A DNA stretch of 64,000 nt, taken from contig CAKVID010000003.1 in NCBI GenBank assembly GCA_934754355.1, forward strand, positions 124,001 through 188,000, read 5' to 3'. Both the position numbers and the translations under genes were made by a program. The stretch comes from an uncultured Clostridia bacterium (GTDB taxonomy: Bacteria > Bacillota > Clostridia > Christensenellales > UBA1242). Below are positions 36,782-46,499 of the stretch, piece by piece (positions within the stretch are counted from its first letter, which is position 1; every line of letters begins with the position of its first letter). The notes beneath the pieces are model-generated. The model was not told where the DNA came from and made no database searches. It saw nothing but the letters and a program-made list of their open reading frames with translations.

Positions 36782-39478
36782 ATGAGTACTAAAACAAGCA
36801 AAACAAAATCTACTTCCAAGAAAAAGAAGTCTACTGCAGCCAAATCCAAAAAGACTGCAATTAAGAAAGATAAGGTTGTAGAAAAAGATATAATTTTAGG
36901 TGAAGATAATTCTATAGAAGATACTCTTCTTCATGATGAGACAGAAGATACAATAGATGTTGTAGATAATTCTGTGCAAGATATTGTAGACAAATCTTCC
37001 GAAGAAGATGACGCAAGTGTGAACGATAAATCTGAGAAGCATAAGAAAGAAGTCGTTATCAAAGCACCTAGAATTATCCCAAAAGAAGAAGAGAAGCCTA
37101 AGAAGAAAAAGAAAAAAGATAAAGATATTCACATAGAGAGATTTAATCCTCAAGTGAAAGTTGGACTTACTAATGACCAAGTCTTAGAGCGTAATAATCA
37201 AGGACTTACAAATATAGTAGTATCCAAGAATACCAAGACATATAAGTCAATAATACTTGGCAATATTTTCACATTCTTCAATCTGCTTTGTACATTGGTT
37301 GCTGTCGCACTTATCTCGGTTGGTGCAATAGGCGATTGCTTCTTCATGATTATCGTTATTGCTAATACTGGCATTGGTATTATCCAAGAGATTAAGGCGA
37401 AGAAGACAATAGAGAAGATAAGCCTAGTGTCGTCTCCGACTGCGGTTGTCATTAGGGATAAATTAGAGACCAAAATTCCTGTAAGCGAACTTGTGCTAGA
37501 CGATATCGTTATGTTCCAAACTGGCAAACAAATTTGTGCAGATAGCATAGTGCTAGAGGGTAGTGTAGAAGTTAATGAAAGCCTACTTACTGGTGAGAGT
37601 GTTGCTGTTAAGAAGAATAAAGGCGATATGCTATATAGCGGAAGTTTCGTTGTTGGTGGCAAATGCTATGCAAAAGTAGAGAAAGTTGGTAATGATACAT
37701 ATACTGCCAAACTTGCTGCTCAAGCCAAACAATATAGGAAGCCTAAGAGCGAACTTATGGGAACTCTTAATACAATAATTACAATTATTGGTATTGTTAT
37801 TATTCCATTGTCAATTCTAATGTTTTTCAATAACTATGAATTACTAAATAAAGATATTTCTCCTACAATCAAGCAAACAGCCGGCTCAATTATAGGAATG
37901 ATACCCGCAGGAATGTTCTTGTTAACATCTATGGCTCTAGCCGTTGGTGTAATCAAACTTGCCAAGAAGAGAACTCTTGTTCAAGACTTGTATTCAATAG
38001 AAATGCTTGCAAGAACTGATGTCCTTTGTCTAGATAAGACAGGAACTATTACTGATGGTACAATGAAAGTAAGCAATGTTATCCAAATCAAGACCGATTT
38101 GAAACACACTTTAGACCATTTAATTGGCTCTATGCTTACAGCCCTTGATGATAATAACCAAACTAGTAGAGCGCTTATTACTCACTTTGGATATTCCAAA
38201 GATTTAACCGCTTCCCATGTGCTTCCATTCAATAGTGCAAGGAAGATGAGTGGTGTTACATTTACAAATGGCGAGACTTATGTATTTGGTGCACCCGAAT
38301 ATGTACTTAAGACCAAGAATGCTCAAGTAGATAATTTAGTTAAGACTTACGCAAGCAAAGGCTTCAGAGTACTTCTATTTGCTCAGTGTGACGGTAGTCT
38401 CAAAGACGATAAAATTCCACCTAAGAGAGAGCCTATTGCGATTGTTGTAATTGAGGATCATATAAGAGACGATGCTAGCGAGACTATACAGTGGTTCAAA
38501 GATAATGGTGTAGATATCAAGATTATCTCGGGAGATAACCCAATAACTGTTAGTGAAGTTAGTAGAAGAGTGGGTGTAGATAATGCCGACAAATATATAA
38601 GCCTAGAAGGCCTTAGTCAACAACAAGTAATTGATGCTGCCAGTAACTATACAATATTTGGTAGAGTTAGTCCCGAGCAAAAATGTATACTTGTCAAAGC
38701 ACTTAAGGCCAAAGGTCACAAAGTTGCCATGACAGGCGATGGTGTCAATGATATCCTAGCACTCAAAGAAGCCGATTGTAGTGTGGCAATGGCAAGTGGT
38801 TCAGAAGCAACCAGACTAGTAAGTAACTTAGTCTTACTAGATAGCAATTTCTCCTCTATGCCTAGTGTTGTAGCAGAGGGTAGAAGGGTTATCAATAATA
38901 TTCAGAAATCGTCTTCGCTATTCCTTATGAAGACAATATATACAATCTTATTATCAATATTCTGTCTTATCGTCAAGACCGATTATCCATTCTCTACTAG
39001 ACAAGTATTACTGCTAGAGACATTGGTTATAGGTATTCCATCGTTCTTTTTGGCACTCCAGCCTAATAACGATAAGATTAAAGGTAAATTTATATCCAAT
39101 CTATTATCCAAATCTTTGCCGGGCGCTTTGATATTATTCATTAATGTTATTGCTTGTTACTTATTTGATTTGGGACTTGGAACAGATGGACAATTCCAGA
39201 CAATGGCGTCTCTATCTATTACATTCGTAGGATTATTAGTATTATTTAGATTGTGCAAGCCGTTCGATATTTTCAGAGGAATTATGTTTACTTGTATGAT
39301 AGCATTATGTACAATAGTTCTGTCTGTTGGTACTTTCTACTCATTCTTCGAGTATGTTCCTCTAACACTACAGAATATACTATTCATAGTATGTATTGTC
39401 GAAGCATCATATCCAATTTACGATGTTATTGTCAAAGGCTTGGACAAAATGATTTATGCTAATGTAAAAAAAAGATAA
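36782..39478 (+). CDS. P-type cation-transporting ATPase (CtpE-like)
   Basis: 898 residues. A 120-residue Lys-rich and acidic N-terminal extension, low in complexity, precedes a normal P-type core: actuator LLTGESVAV, phosphorylation site DKTGT (Asp418), nucleotide domain, and hinge MTGDGVNDILALKEADCSVAM. The M4 helix reads MIPAGMFLLTS in place of the PEGL typical of Ca2+ pumps, and NLVLLDSNFSSMPSVVAEGR follows the hinge, which fits the CtpE-like subgroup linked to Ca2+ uptake in mycobacteria. Substrate in this organism is inference. About ten membrane segments. 11 bases before the uridine kinase-like gene, likely one transcript. Confidence 0.88.
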   Translation: MSTKTSKTKSTSKKKKSTAAKSKKTAIKKDKVVEKDIILGEDNSIEDTLLHDETEDTIDVVDNSVQDIVDKSSEEDDASVNDKSEKHKKEVVIKAPRIIPKEEEKPKKKKKKDKDIHIERFNPQVKVGLTNDQVLERNNQGLTNIVVSKNTKTYKSIILGNIFTFFNLLCTLVAVALISVGAIGDCFFMIIVIANTGIGIIQEIKAKKTIEKISLVSSPTAVVIRDKLETKIPVSELVLDDIVMFQTGKQICADSIVLEGSVEVNESLLTGESVAVKKNKGDMLYSGSFVVGGKCYAKVEKVGNDTYTAKLAAQAKQYRKPKSELMGTLNTIITIIGIVIIPLSILMFFNNYELLNKDISPTIKQTAGSIIGMIPAGMFLLTSMALAVGVIKLAKKRTLVQDLYSIEMLARTDVLCLDKTGTITDGTMKVSNVIQIKTDLKHTLDHLIGSMLTALDDNNQTSRALITHFGYSKDLTASHVLPFNSARKMSGVTFTNGETYVFGAPEYVLKTKNAQVDNLVKTYASKGFRVLLFAQCDGSLKDDKIPPKREPIAIVVIEDHIRDDASETIQWFKDNGVDIKIISGDNPITVSEVSRRVGVDNADKYISLEGLSQQQVIDAASNYTIFGRVSPEQKCILVKALKAKGHKVAMTGDGVNDILALKEADCSVAMASGSEATRLVSNLVLLDSNFSSMPSVVAEGRRVINNIQKSSSLFLMKTIYTILLSIFCLIVKTDYPFSTRQVLLLETLVIGIPSFFLALQPNNDKIKGKFISNLLSKSLPGALILFINVIACYLFDLGLGTDGQFQTMASLSITFVGLLVLFRLCKPFDIFRGIMFTCMIALCTIVLSVGTFYSFFEYVPLTLQNILFIVCIVEASYPIYDVIVKGLDKMIYANVKKR

Positions 39479-39489
39479 AAGAGTGAAAA

Positions 39490-40404
39490 ATGATAAAATA
39501 CACAAATGTTAATGCAATAACGAAGAAGCAGTCAAGAGACTTGCACAAATTTATACTAGACACCGAGAGCAGATATAGAGGACAATTATTCACACTAGCA
39601 AATAAAATCCTTAGTAAGAAAGGAGTAAAGATTGTTTTGTTGTGTGGACCTAGTTGTGCAGGCAAGACAACTACTGCTAGACTTCTAAGGAATATATTAC
39701 AATTGAAAGGAAGGGTTGTGGATATTATATCTATGGACGATTTCTTCAAATCGTTTGATGAACGCAAACCTCTTCCAAATGGCAAACCCGATTACGATAG
39801 TCCAGAAATTATTGACTACGATTTACTTAATAGTTGCTTTACCAAATATTTCAATGGCGAAGATGTTTTATTTCCCGAATATGATTTCAAGAATGGCAAG
39901 TCTATCCCTAATGTAAAACCATATAAGTACAAATTCAATTCTCTAGTAATATTTGAGGGAATTCATGTTCTTAATCCAAGATTGCTTAAGAATTTGGGTA
40001 CATCTAATTACTTTAGAATATATGTTAGTCCTCTTCAATCATTCAAGACAGACAAAATGTCTATTAGTACTCGTAACCTAAGATTGCTTAGAAGGTCGAT
40101 AAGAGATGTAGATAAGAGAGGCACGCCAATGCAGAAGACTGCTCAGATGTGGCCAGAAGTTGTAGCCGCCGAAGAAAAATATATTGAGCCTTATAGAACC
40201 AAGATAGATTACTTTGTAGATACAATGCATGAGTATGAATTGGGCGTATATAAGAGCGAAATAGAGAGATTTATCAAAGAGGGCAAAATTACAAGAGACG
40301 ATGTGCCTTATAGCGAACTATTAGAATTTATAGAGCCTATATCCAAGAGTTTAATTCCAGACACTTCTCTTATGTGGGAATTTGTAACCAAAGAAGAAAA
40401 ATAA
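39490..40404 (+). CDS. Uridine kinase-like P-loop kinase
   Basis: 304 residues. Walker A GPSCAGKTTTARLL (about residues 54-67), then SMDDFFKSFDERKPLPNGKPDYDSPE, the conserved nucleoside-kinase block with the DDF catalytic acid, and VIFEGIHVLNPRL as the Walker B/EGI motif, then an arginine-rich lid RNLRLLRRSIRDVDKRG. These are features of uridine kinase/phosphoribulokinase proteins. It lacks the usual N-terminal TGS/ThrRS-like domain of many Clostridial homologues, so the substrate is uncertain. Follows the P-type ATPase gene by 11 bases. Confidence 0.85.
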   Translation: MIKYTNVNAITKKQSRDLHKFILDTESRYRGQLFTLANKILSKKGVKIVLLCGPSCAGKTTTARLLRNILQLKGRVVDIISMDDFFKSFDERKPLPNGKPDYDSPEIIDYDLLNSCFTKYFNGEDVLFPEYDFKNGKSIPNVKPYKYKFNSLVIFEGIHVLNPRLLKNLGTSNYFRIYVSPLQSFKTDKMSISTRNLRLLRRSIRDVDKRGTPMQKTAQMWPEVVAAEEKYIEPYRTKIDYFVDTMHEYELGVYKSEIERFIKEGKITRDDVPYSELLEFIEPISKSLIPDTSLMWEFVTKEEK

Positions 40405-40510
40405 CTTGTTCAAAAGGAAGTTTCTTTGTACAAAGGCAAATTTTTATAATATAATACTATATATTGTATATAACCACTATTATGTACACAATATAATATA
40501 CCAAGAATGC

Positions 40511-40539
40511 TTGACAAAATTCGACATTTTTGGTATATT
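40511..40539 (+). promoter_or_regulatory. Sigma-A promoter of leader or small RNA
   Basis: TTGACA (40511-40516), 17-base spacer, TATATT (40534-40539). A transcript would begin near 40546 and run into the hairpin at 40586. Confidence 0.7.
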
Positions 40540-40585
40540 TTTTGTATACACGAAATATGTGAGATGAATTTATTTTTTCAAACTG

Positions 40586-40646
40586 TAGCGCATGGTCTGT
40601 AAAGTTGTAAATGTAATTTACATAAGACGGAGTGTGCTATTTTTTT
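40586..40646 (+). terminator. Terminator-like attenuator hairpin in the leader
   Basis: TAGCGCA pairs with TGTGCTA (one G-U), then GTCT with AGAC, then GTAAA with TTTAC, giving a long interrupted stem (40586-40639) followed by seven U. It lies about 40 bases after the likely start of transcription and 160 bases before the gene, so it either attenuates the gene or ends a short RNA. Confidence 0.65.
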
Positions 40647-40804
40647 GAAAACCAAATATGCTTAATAATATGTCAAGATTGTATTTAAAGTTTAATTTAA
40701 GTCAATTTGACACAAAGTAATAATATATGTAATTTGCTTAAATAATATATTTGACATTGAGGTCAAGTTTATAAATATTTACAAGTTTTCTAAAGGACAT
40801 TATC

Positions 40805-43800
40805 ATGAAAAAAATTATCGTCCTATTTGCTCTAACTTTTATGCTCGCCGTTATAGGATTAATACAGCCAAAGTTTGTTTGGGCGGAGAGTTCTGCTCAA
40901 ATTATTTTATCTAATGACATAATTGATGGGGATAATACCACCTACGATTTTTCTAGTGTGTCACAGACTATAATTGTGTCAGATGGCAATGTTACTTTGA
41001 GAAACTTAACTATAAAGAGTGTAGATAGTTTAAATATTAATTATCTAATAAGGGTAGAAAGCAACGCCACTCTTACTCTAGAAAATGTTAATTTTGTATT
41101 GCCAAATATAACTTGTACTAGTGTTATATATAATTCTGGCAAAGTAACAATTAATAATTGTACTTGGGATAATGTAGACCTAGTACATATAATAAATAAT
41201 AGCGATACTCTAGAGTGCGTTAAATTATTAAATGTGCCAAGTGGAGAGACTTTGAATATCTCTCTTAAAACAAATTCTATTTATGTAGATAAGACTAGTG
41301 TTATTAATGGCAAAGTTGTAATTAGTCTATATGGATTGTCTTACGAAGATATTAATAATCCAGAATTTCCTTATTCTTACGAAGGCAAAGTATTAGTCAA
41401 AGGGGTAGGAACTCTTGCAAGCAAATATATCAAACACTTCAAGTTCTTAGGCGCACCCGATGAAGATACTCTAGAAACTAAAACTAGAAGTACATATTTT
41501 GAAGATTTCGTAGAGAATTATTATATTGATTATGCTGGCATATTGGGCGATGATATATCTACAATTAATGACGGCATAGAAGTATCTTATGGCGACGGAC
41601 TAACTAATATTATCGATAGTGGAGATATTATTCTTACTAAATTCGATATGAAATTAAATGTGAGTAAGTCTGGCGATGAAACAGAAATGTTTGAAGGCTA
41701 TGAATATTTCAGATGTACTAGCGGTTATGACTATCAAGAATATTTCTTTATCGGTGGCAAATATGCAACATCTAGATTATTTATCGAAGGTTTGCAAAGG
41801 TACGATTTGCAGAATTTCAAAGTTTGTGGCAAACAATTAATAAAATTAACAAGTAGTCTCAAAGTAAAAGATAATAGGAAAGTAAACACTTTTGCCTTGG
41901 ATAGTTCCACATCACTTTTTACTGTCAAAGAAAATGAAATATATATCAATCTAGGCACAATACCTCTACTTGTTGTATCTGACCCAGTTAATGTAAATGT
42001 TTATGTGGGTAATAAAAAATTTGAGTATAATCAAATTAATCATTGCAATAGTCATTTAGAGAATAATTGTGTTCCTTATTATATTACAGAAGAAACGGGA
42101 AAGAAAGTATATTTAACAGATGATGAGTATTACATTACAAGAATAGAAGATAATGTAGAGAGTAGAGTAAATAATATTGTAAATGCTGGTTCATATAAGA
42201 TTTATGCTACAAGCGCAGATGATGGCATTTTGTATACTGGCACTCCAATTGATATTGTAGTTACTCCAATCACCCTTGGAGTAGACTTTGGCAATACATC
42301 TTTTGTATATAGTGGCAATAGTTATAGCATAACCCCAGTTATAAGTAATGTGCTTGATGGGGATATTGTTGAATTGAAACTAAGTGGCAATGAATTCACT
42401 TTGCCGGGAAATTACTCAGTAGATGTTGAAATAAAAAAGTCATCTGTAAGTGCGGGCAATTATGTGCTTGCCGAAGAAGATAAGACTTGTAGTGTCTTTG
42501 TAGATAAGAAGACAATTATGTTAGACGAAATTGAGTTAGATGTAAATGCCGATGGCGTCAAAGAAGTTGTGTATGATGGCACTCCTAAGAGTGTACAAAT
42601 GTTAAATACAATTGATGGAGTTACTTGTACTTCATATAGTTATACAACTGTTGGCGAGTATTCGTTCAATGTAACATTCAATGTTAATAGCAAATTGTAT
42701 TATGGAATATCTAGTATTCCAGTTAAACTTGTAATTACACCTAAAGTTGTAGACTTTGGATATATAGAATTAGAAGATATATATCATGTATACAATAATA
42801 AAAGTGTTAATTACAAAGTCCCAGACGAAATCTTAAATAACTTGCCCGAAGATGCTTCCAAAGAAACAATAATATCGGGCGATGGTGCTAAATTAGCAAG
42901 CGATACCCCTTACTCAGTTAGAGTTCAATTCAAATTAAAATCTGGACTTAGACTAGAAAATTATTCAATCGTAAATAATGTTAAATATGTAAATATATAT
43001 ATTTCCAAAGCAACTTTAGATTTATCTGCTTTGCAGTTTATAGATAGAACTTATACCTTTGATGGCACCAAGAAGAGATTAACTTTTGTTAATCCTTACG
43101 AGGGTATTCTACTTTGTAATTTAGATAATGCAGAGGGATTGGGAGTAGGAGATTATACTGTTCAACTTGAACTTTCTTTAATAGACCAAGATAATTATAA
43201 TCCTGTTCCAAATAAATTAATATCTACTCTTACAATCATTCCTATCACTCTAGATAGTTCCAATCTTCAAATGCTTAGTAAGACCTATACTTATAGTCAA
43301 GGGGTTTATTATTATTTAGAAGTAATTAATATTGGTAGTTTGCCAATTGTAGTTAATTACTCATATTATTTGGGCGAAGATTTAATTCCGCAAGACCCAG
43401 AAAATCCGGGTGTTACAAATGCGGGAGAATATAGGGTTATTGCATCATTTGCAGGCAAAGATGTTTATAGGGGCAATATTACTCCAATAACTCCTCTTGA
43501 AGCCTCACTTATAATAAAGAAGAAAGAATTAGATTATTCTCAGATAAAATTCAGTAGTGCGACATATACATACAATGGACAGAAACACATGTTGCCATCA
43601 GCCACTAGTCCATATGGAATTACTTTCAATTATTCATCAGACGGCGAGACTAATGTAGGTAATTATCAAATAACTGCCACTCCAGATATTAATGCCAATA
43701 ACTATATCATTCTTAATTATAGAGAAATCAATGCAAATTTAATTATTGTCAAAGCCAAGTACGATATGTCAAATATCAAATTTGCAGATATTAATGCTAC

Positions 43801-45151
43801 TTACGATGGACTATATAAGACTGCTTATATCAAAGGCAAATTGCCAGATGGTGTTGTATGTACTTATAGAGATAATAGTAGGAAAGATGCCGGAAATAAT
43901 ATAGCCTATGCTATCTTTACAATCCCAGATACAACTAATTACGAAGCAATCCCAGATATGACTTGTAGAATAATCATTGAGCCTAGAGTACTAGAAATTA
44001 CATTGCCAGTAGATAGATTTACTTATACAGGCAATCTAATTACTCCTAATGCCCAAATTGTAAGTGGAATACTAGATAATGAAGAAGTTGTGGCTACATG
44101 TATCAATCCACAAATAAATGCAGGCACATACTATACAACTGTTGCCTTAGATAATTCAAATTATAAGCCTAATAAGAGTAGTTACAAATTTACAATAGAT
44201 AGAGCCACTGTAGATACTTCTCAAATCCAATTTGAAGATGTGGAGGTGACCTACGATGGCAAATCTCATACACCTAGCCTTGTTGGTAACTTTCCAGAGG
44301 GAGTTATCCCCAATGTGGTAGCGGGTAATCTTATCAATGCTGGGGAATATATTGTGTATGTAGATTTTACAATAATCAATCATAATTACAAAGAACCAGA
44401 TAGACTTACAGCCAAAGTAACTATCAATAAGAAACCTATCCTTATTGAATTTAGTGGCTTTACGGGGCTGATTGAAGATGGCACTAAGAAAGATATTGGT
44501 GTGGCATTCGTTGGAGTGCTAGAGAATAGTTTTAATGGATATAAGAAAGTATATTCAAATGAACCTATCAACGCAGGTAAATATACATTGACTATCAATC
44601 TAGACGACAATAGCAATTACGAAATAATAGGCAAGAATTCCAAAGAATTTGAAATTTTGACCACTTCCAAGATATTTATAGACAATAACTATCAATTGCA
44701 GATAGCGGGCGCTGGATTCTCGGCAAGTTCGGAATTAACTATTCAAGCATCTAATAAAGATAAGGTAGAGAGTAGCCTTAGAGAGGCAGGTGTTAGTGCT
44801 TCCAAATATAAAGCATTCAAAATTATGCTTTCGGGAGTGCAAAGTAATCAAGAAATTAATGTATCACTTAAAATATCTTCAATTAATCTAAAAAATACTG
44901 GCAATATCAAAGTATATAGATTAGATAATGGCAATTTGGAAGAAATTACTTGCTCAGTTGATGGCAATCAATTAAATTTCGCTTCCAGCGTGGGCGAAGA
45001 GATTGTAATAGTAGAAGAAGAGAGTTCAAATAGTAATAATATCCTTATATATATTGCTGTAGGCTTAGTAATTGTTGTGGCTAGTGGAATAGTTCTAATT
45101 GTTTGTAAGAAGAGGAAACAGAAAGAAGTTAGTCACTTTATAAATGATTAA
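40805..45151 (+). CDS. Large surface protein with MBG/YDG-type repeats and C-terminal anchor
   Basis: 1448 residues. Signal peptide MKKIIVLFALTFMLAVIGL with cleavage near VWAES. The first 200 residues look like a short beta-helix (TLRNLTIKSVDSLN, TLENVNFVL, TINNCTWDN). Further on come at least six modules of about 80 residues with the pattern TYDG-x-x-K/HT...NAGEY...I-x-K, for example ATYDGLYKTAYIKG, VTYDGKSHTPSLVG and ATYTYNGQKHMLPS, typical of MBG/YDG-type Ig-like domains. A membrane helix (LIYIAVGLVIVVASGIVLIV) and basic tail end the protein; no LPXTG. Likely adhesin or wall protein. Ribosome site AAAGGA. Confidence 0.88.
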   Translation: MKKIIVLFALTFMLAVIGLIQPKFVWAESSAQIILSNDIIDGDNTTYDFSSVSQTIIVSDGNVTLRNLTIKSVDSLNINYLIRVESNATLTLENVNFVLPNITCTSVIYNSGKVTINNCTWDNVDLVHIINNSDTLECVKLLNVPSGETLNISLKTNSIYVDKTSVINGKVVISLYGLSYEDINNPEFPYSYEGKVLVKGVGTLASKYIKHFKFLGAPDEDTLETKTRSTYFEDFVENYYIDYAGILGDDISTINDGIEVSYGDGLTNIIDSGDIILTKFDMKLNVSKSGDETEMFEGYEYFRCTSGYDYQEYFFIGGKYATSRLFIEGLQRYDLQNFKVCGKQLIKLTSSLKVKDNRKVNTFALDSSTSLFTVKENEIYINLGTIPLLVVSDPVNVNVYVGNKKFEYNQINHCNSHLENNCVPYYITEETGKKVYLTDDEYYITRIEDNVESRVNNIVNAGSYKIYATSADDGILYTGTPIDIVVTPITLGVDFGNTSFVYSGNSYSITPVISNVLDGDIVELKLSGNEFTLPGNYSVDVEIKKSSVSAGNYVLAEEDKTCSVFVDKKTIMLDEIELDVNADGVKEVVYDGTPKSVQMLNTIDGVTCTSYSYTTVGEYSFNVTFNVNSKLYYGISSIPVKLVITPKVVDFGYIELEDIYHVYNNKSVNYKVPDEILNNLPEDASKETIISGDGAKLASDTPYSVRVQFKLKSGLRLENYSIVNNVKYVNIYISKATLDLSALQFIDRTYTFDGTKKRLTFVNPYEGILLCNLDNAEGLGVGDYTVQLELSLIDQDNYNPVPNKLISTLTIIPITLDSSNLQMLSKTYTYSQGVYYYLEVINIGSLPIVVNYSYYLGEDLIPQDPENPGVTNAGEYRVIASFAGKDVYRGNITPITPLEASLIIKKKELDYSQIKFSSATYTYNGQKHMLPSATSPYGITFNYSSDGETNVGNYQITATPDINANNYIILNYREINANLIIVKAKYDMSNIKFADINATYDGLYKTAYIKGKLPDGVVCTYRDNSRKDAGNNIAYAIFTIPDTTNYEAIPDMTCRIIIEPRVLEITLPVDRFTYTGNLITPNAQIVSGILDNEEVVATCINPQINAGTYYTTVALDNSNYKPNKSSYKFTIDRATVDTSQIQFEDVEVTYDGKSHTPSLVGNFPEGVIPNVVAGNLINAGEYIVYVDFTIINHNYKEPDRLTAKVTINKKPILIEFSGFTGLIEDGTKKDIGVAFVGVLENSFNGYKKVYSNEPINAGKYTLTINLDDNSNYEIIGKNSKEFEILTTSKIFIDNNYQLQIAGAGFSASSELTIQASNKDKVESSLREAGVSASKYKAFKIMLSGVQSNQEINVSLKISSINLKNTGNIKVYRLDNGNLEEITCSVDGNQLNFASSVGEEIVIVEEESSNSNNILIYIAVGLVIVVASGIVLIVCKKRKQKEVSHFIND

Positions 45152-45167
45152 TCTCAGTACTAAATTA

Positions 45168-45211
45168 TAATAAATTGTACTTATTATGATTGTAATAAAT
45201 TGTACTTATTA
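45168..45211. repeat. 19-bp direct repeat, two copies
   Basis: TAATAAATTGTACTTATTA occurs at 45168-45186 and 45193-45211. Each copy is itself nearly palindromic (TAATAA...TTATTA). It lies between the stop of the surface protein and its terminator. Confidence 0.8.
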
Positions 45212-45221
45212 ATTACATAAT

Positions 45222-45272
45222 AAAAAAGACCATACATAGCATTAGTTTGCTTTAAATATGGTCTTTTTTTTA
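45222..45272 (+). terminator. Terminator of the 1448-residue surface protein gene
   Basis: AAAAAGACCATA pairs with TATGGTCTTTTT around a 22-base loop, followed by U8. Confidence 0.88.
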
Positions 45273-45444
45273 ATAAATTTACTAATAAAAGTTAATACTA
45301 TTAAATATGTTTTTTTGTTGCTTTATATAATTACTAATAAAATTTACTACATTTACTTCGTTTTATATATTTTTTACTATTTAATAAATCAATAAAATTT
45401 ACTAATTGCAAAATAATTTATTAAATTAAAATATTCTATTAATT

Positions 45445-46305
45445 TTAATTATCTTTTATCCCACCATCGTTATAGAAAATAATTCCAAGAGTATTAGGTC
45501 CACAGTGTGTAGAAATAGTAGAACCAGCAGGGCATTCAATAATTTTCTTGAATATCCCCATTTTGTCTAGAGTTTCGTGTGTAATGGCTAACATTTCAGG
45601 TGTTGCTGTGCTGTAAGTGATTATACATACAGATTTATCTGGATTATCAAATTGCTCTAGAGTATCTAGAATGTATTTGTCTAATATTTTCTGCATTTTG
45701 CCAATATATTTCTTGCCAACAATCATTTTGCCACTCTTTACCTGAATAGAAGGCTTAATAGATAGTAGATTTGCTCCTAGCAAAGATAATGCAGAACATC
45801 TGCCACCTTTGTGAAGGAAATTAAGTCTGTCTACAACGAAACTTATTTGTACATCTTCTTTACGGTTATTAATAAGTGCATATGCTTCCTTTATGTCTAC
45901 TCCTTTGTCTCTAAGAGTTGTGGCATACATTACTTGCAAACCAATTCCGCTAGATAGAGACATACTATCTACAATGTATACATTATCAAATTTCTTAGAA
46001 GCATTAATAGCATTATTGTAAGTAGAACTTATTTGACTGCTTATGCAGAAGTGAATAAGTCCATCACAATCTTTCAATTGTTCTTCAAAGAATTCCTCAT
46101 AGTCTATCTGGTTAAGTGCAGATGTCTTTGGCAATTCTTTGGTTTCATCATAATGTTTGAATAAGTCTGCAGGTGTTATCTCTTCTCCGTCTTTGTATTC
46201 TTTGTCCCCCATTGTAATTCTGAAGGGAATTACGCCTACTTTTAGTTTTTTATATAATTCTTGTGTTAAGTCAGCACTGCTTTCACAGGTTATTTTGTAA
46301 TTCAT
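45445..46305 (-). CDS. DegV family fatty-acid-binding protein 2
   Basis: 286 residues, paralogue of the protein at 30806. Shared blocks: CESSADLTQELYKKL, LPKTSALNQIDYEEF, SSQISSTYNNAINASKKF, VDSMSLSSGIGLQVM, LNFLHKGGRCSALSLLGANLL, ISTHCGPNTLGIIFY. The fatty acid is presumably held between the two domains near the SSxxSST loop. Two DegV/FakB proteins of different lipid preference are usual in Firmicutes. The ATG has only a weak GAG ribosome site. Single gene; the 3' side is a 170-base AT-rich gap with repeated AATTTACTAAT strings. Confidence 0.93.
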   Translation of the reverse strand: MNYKITCESSADLTQELYKKLKVGVIPFRITMGDKEYKDGEEITPADLFKHYDETKELPKTSALNQIDYEEFFEEQLKDCDGLIHFCISSQISSTYNNAINASKKFDNVYIVDSMSLSSGIGLQVMYATTLRDKGVDIKEAYALINNRKEDVQISFVVDRLNFLHKGGRCSALSLLGANLLSIKPSIQVKSGKMIVGKKYIGKMQKILDKYILDTLEQFDNPDKSVCIITYSTATPEMLAITHETLDKMGIFKKIIECPAGSTISTHCGPNTLGIIFYNDGGIKDN

Positions 46306-46499
46306 AAATTTCTCGCTTATCGTTTAATTTTTGTGTAAGGATAATTGACTTTTTATATTATTTCCCTAGCACATTTCAATTATATCCATTTTATTACTCT
46401 CCGTCAAATATTTGATGGCATTACACTTGCAAAAATACTCAAAAAGAGGTAAACTAGGTGTAATATATTTTTATCAATTAATGGTAGAGGCTGTAGGTT

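Larger units (their letters stand above)
40405..40804 (+). other. Intergenic leader region before the 1448-residue surface protein
   Basis: No gene. It holds a promoter (40511-40539), a hairpin with U-run (40586-40646) and, further on, another TTGACA (40751-40756) close to the gene start that could serve as a second promoter. The rest is AT-rich without visible structure. Confidence 0.6.

Noticed and set aside
36782..39478. PAG in place of PEG in M4 of the P-type ATPase as a loss of function
   Set aside because: The catalytic DKTGT, TGES and GDGVND motifs are intact and related Firmicute proteins vary at this site, so it more likely reflects subgroup than decay.
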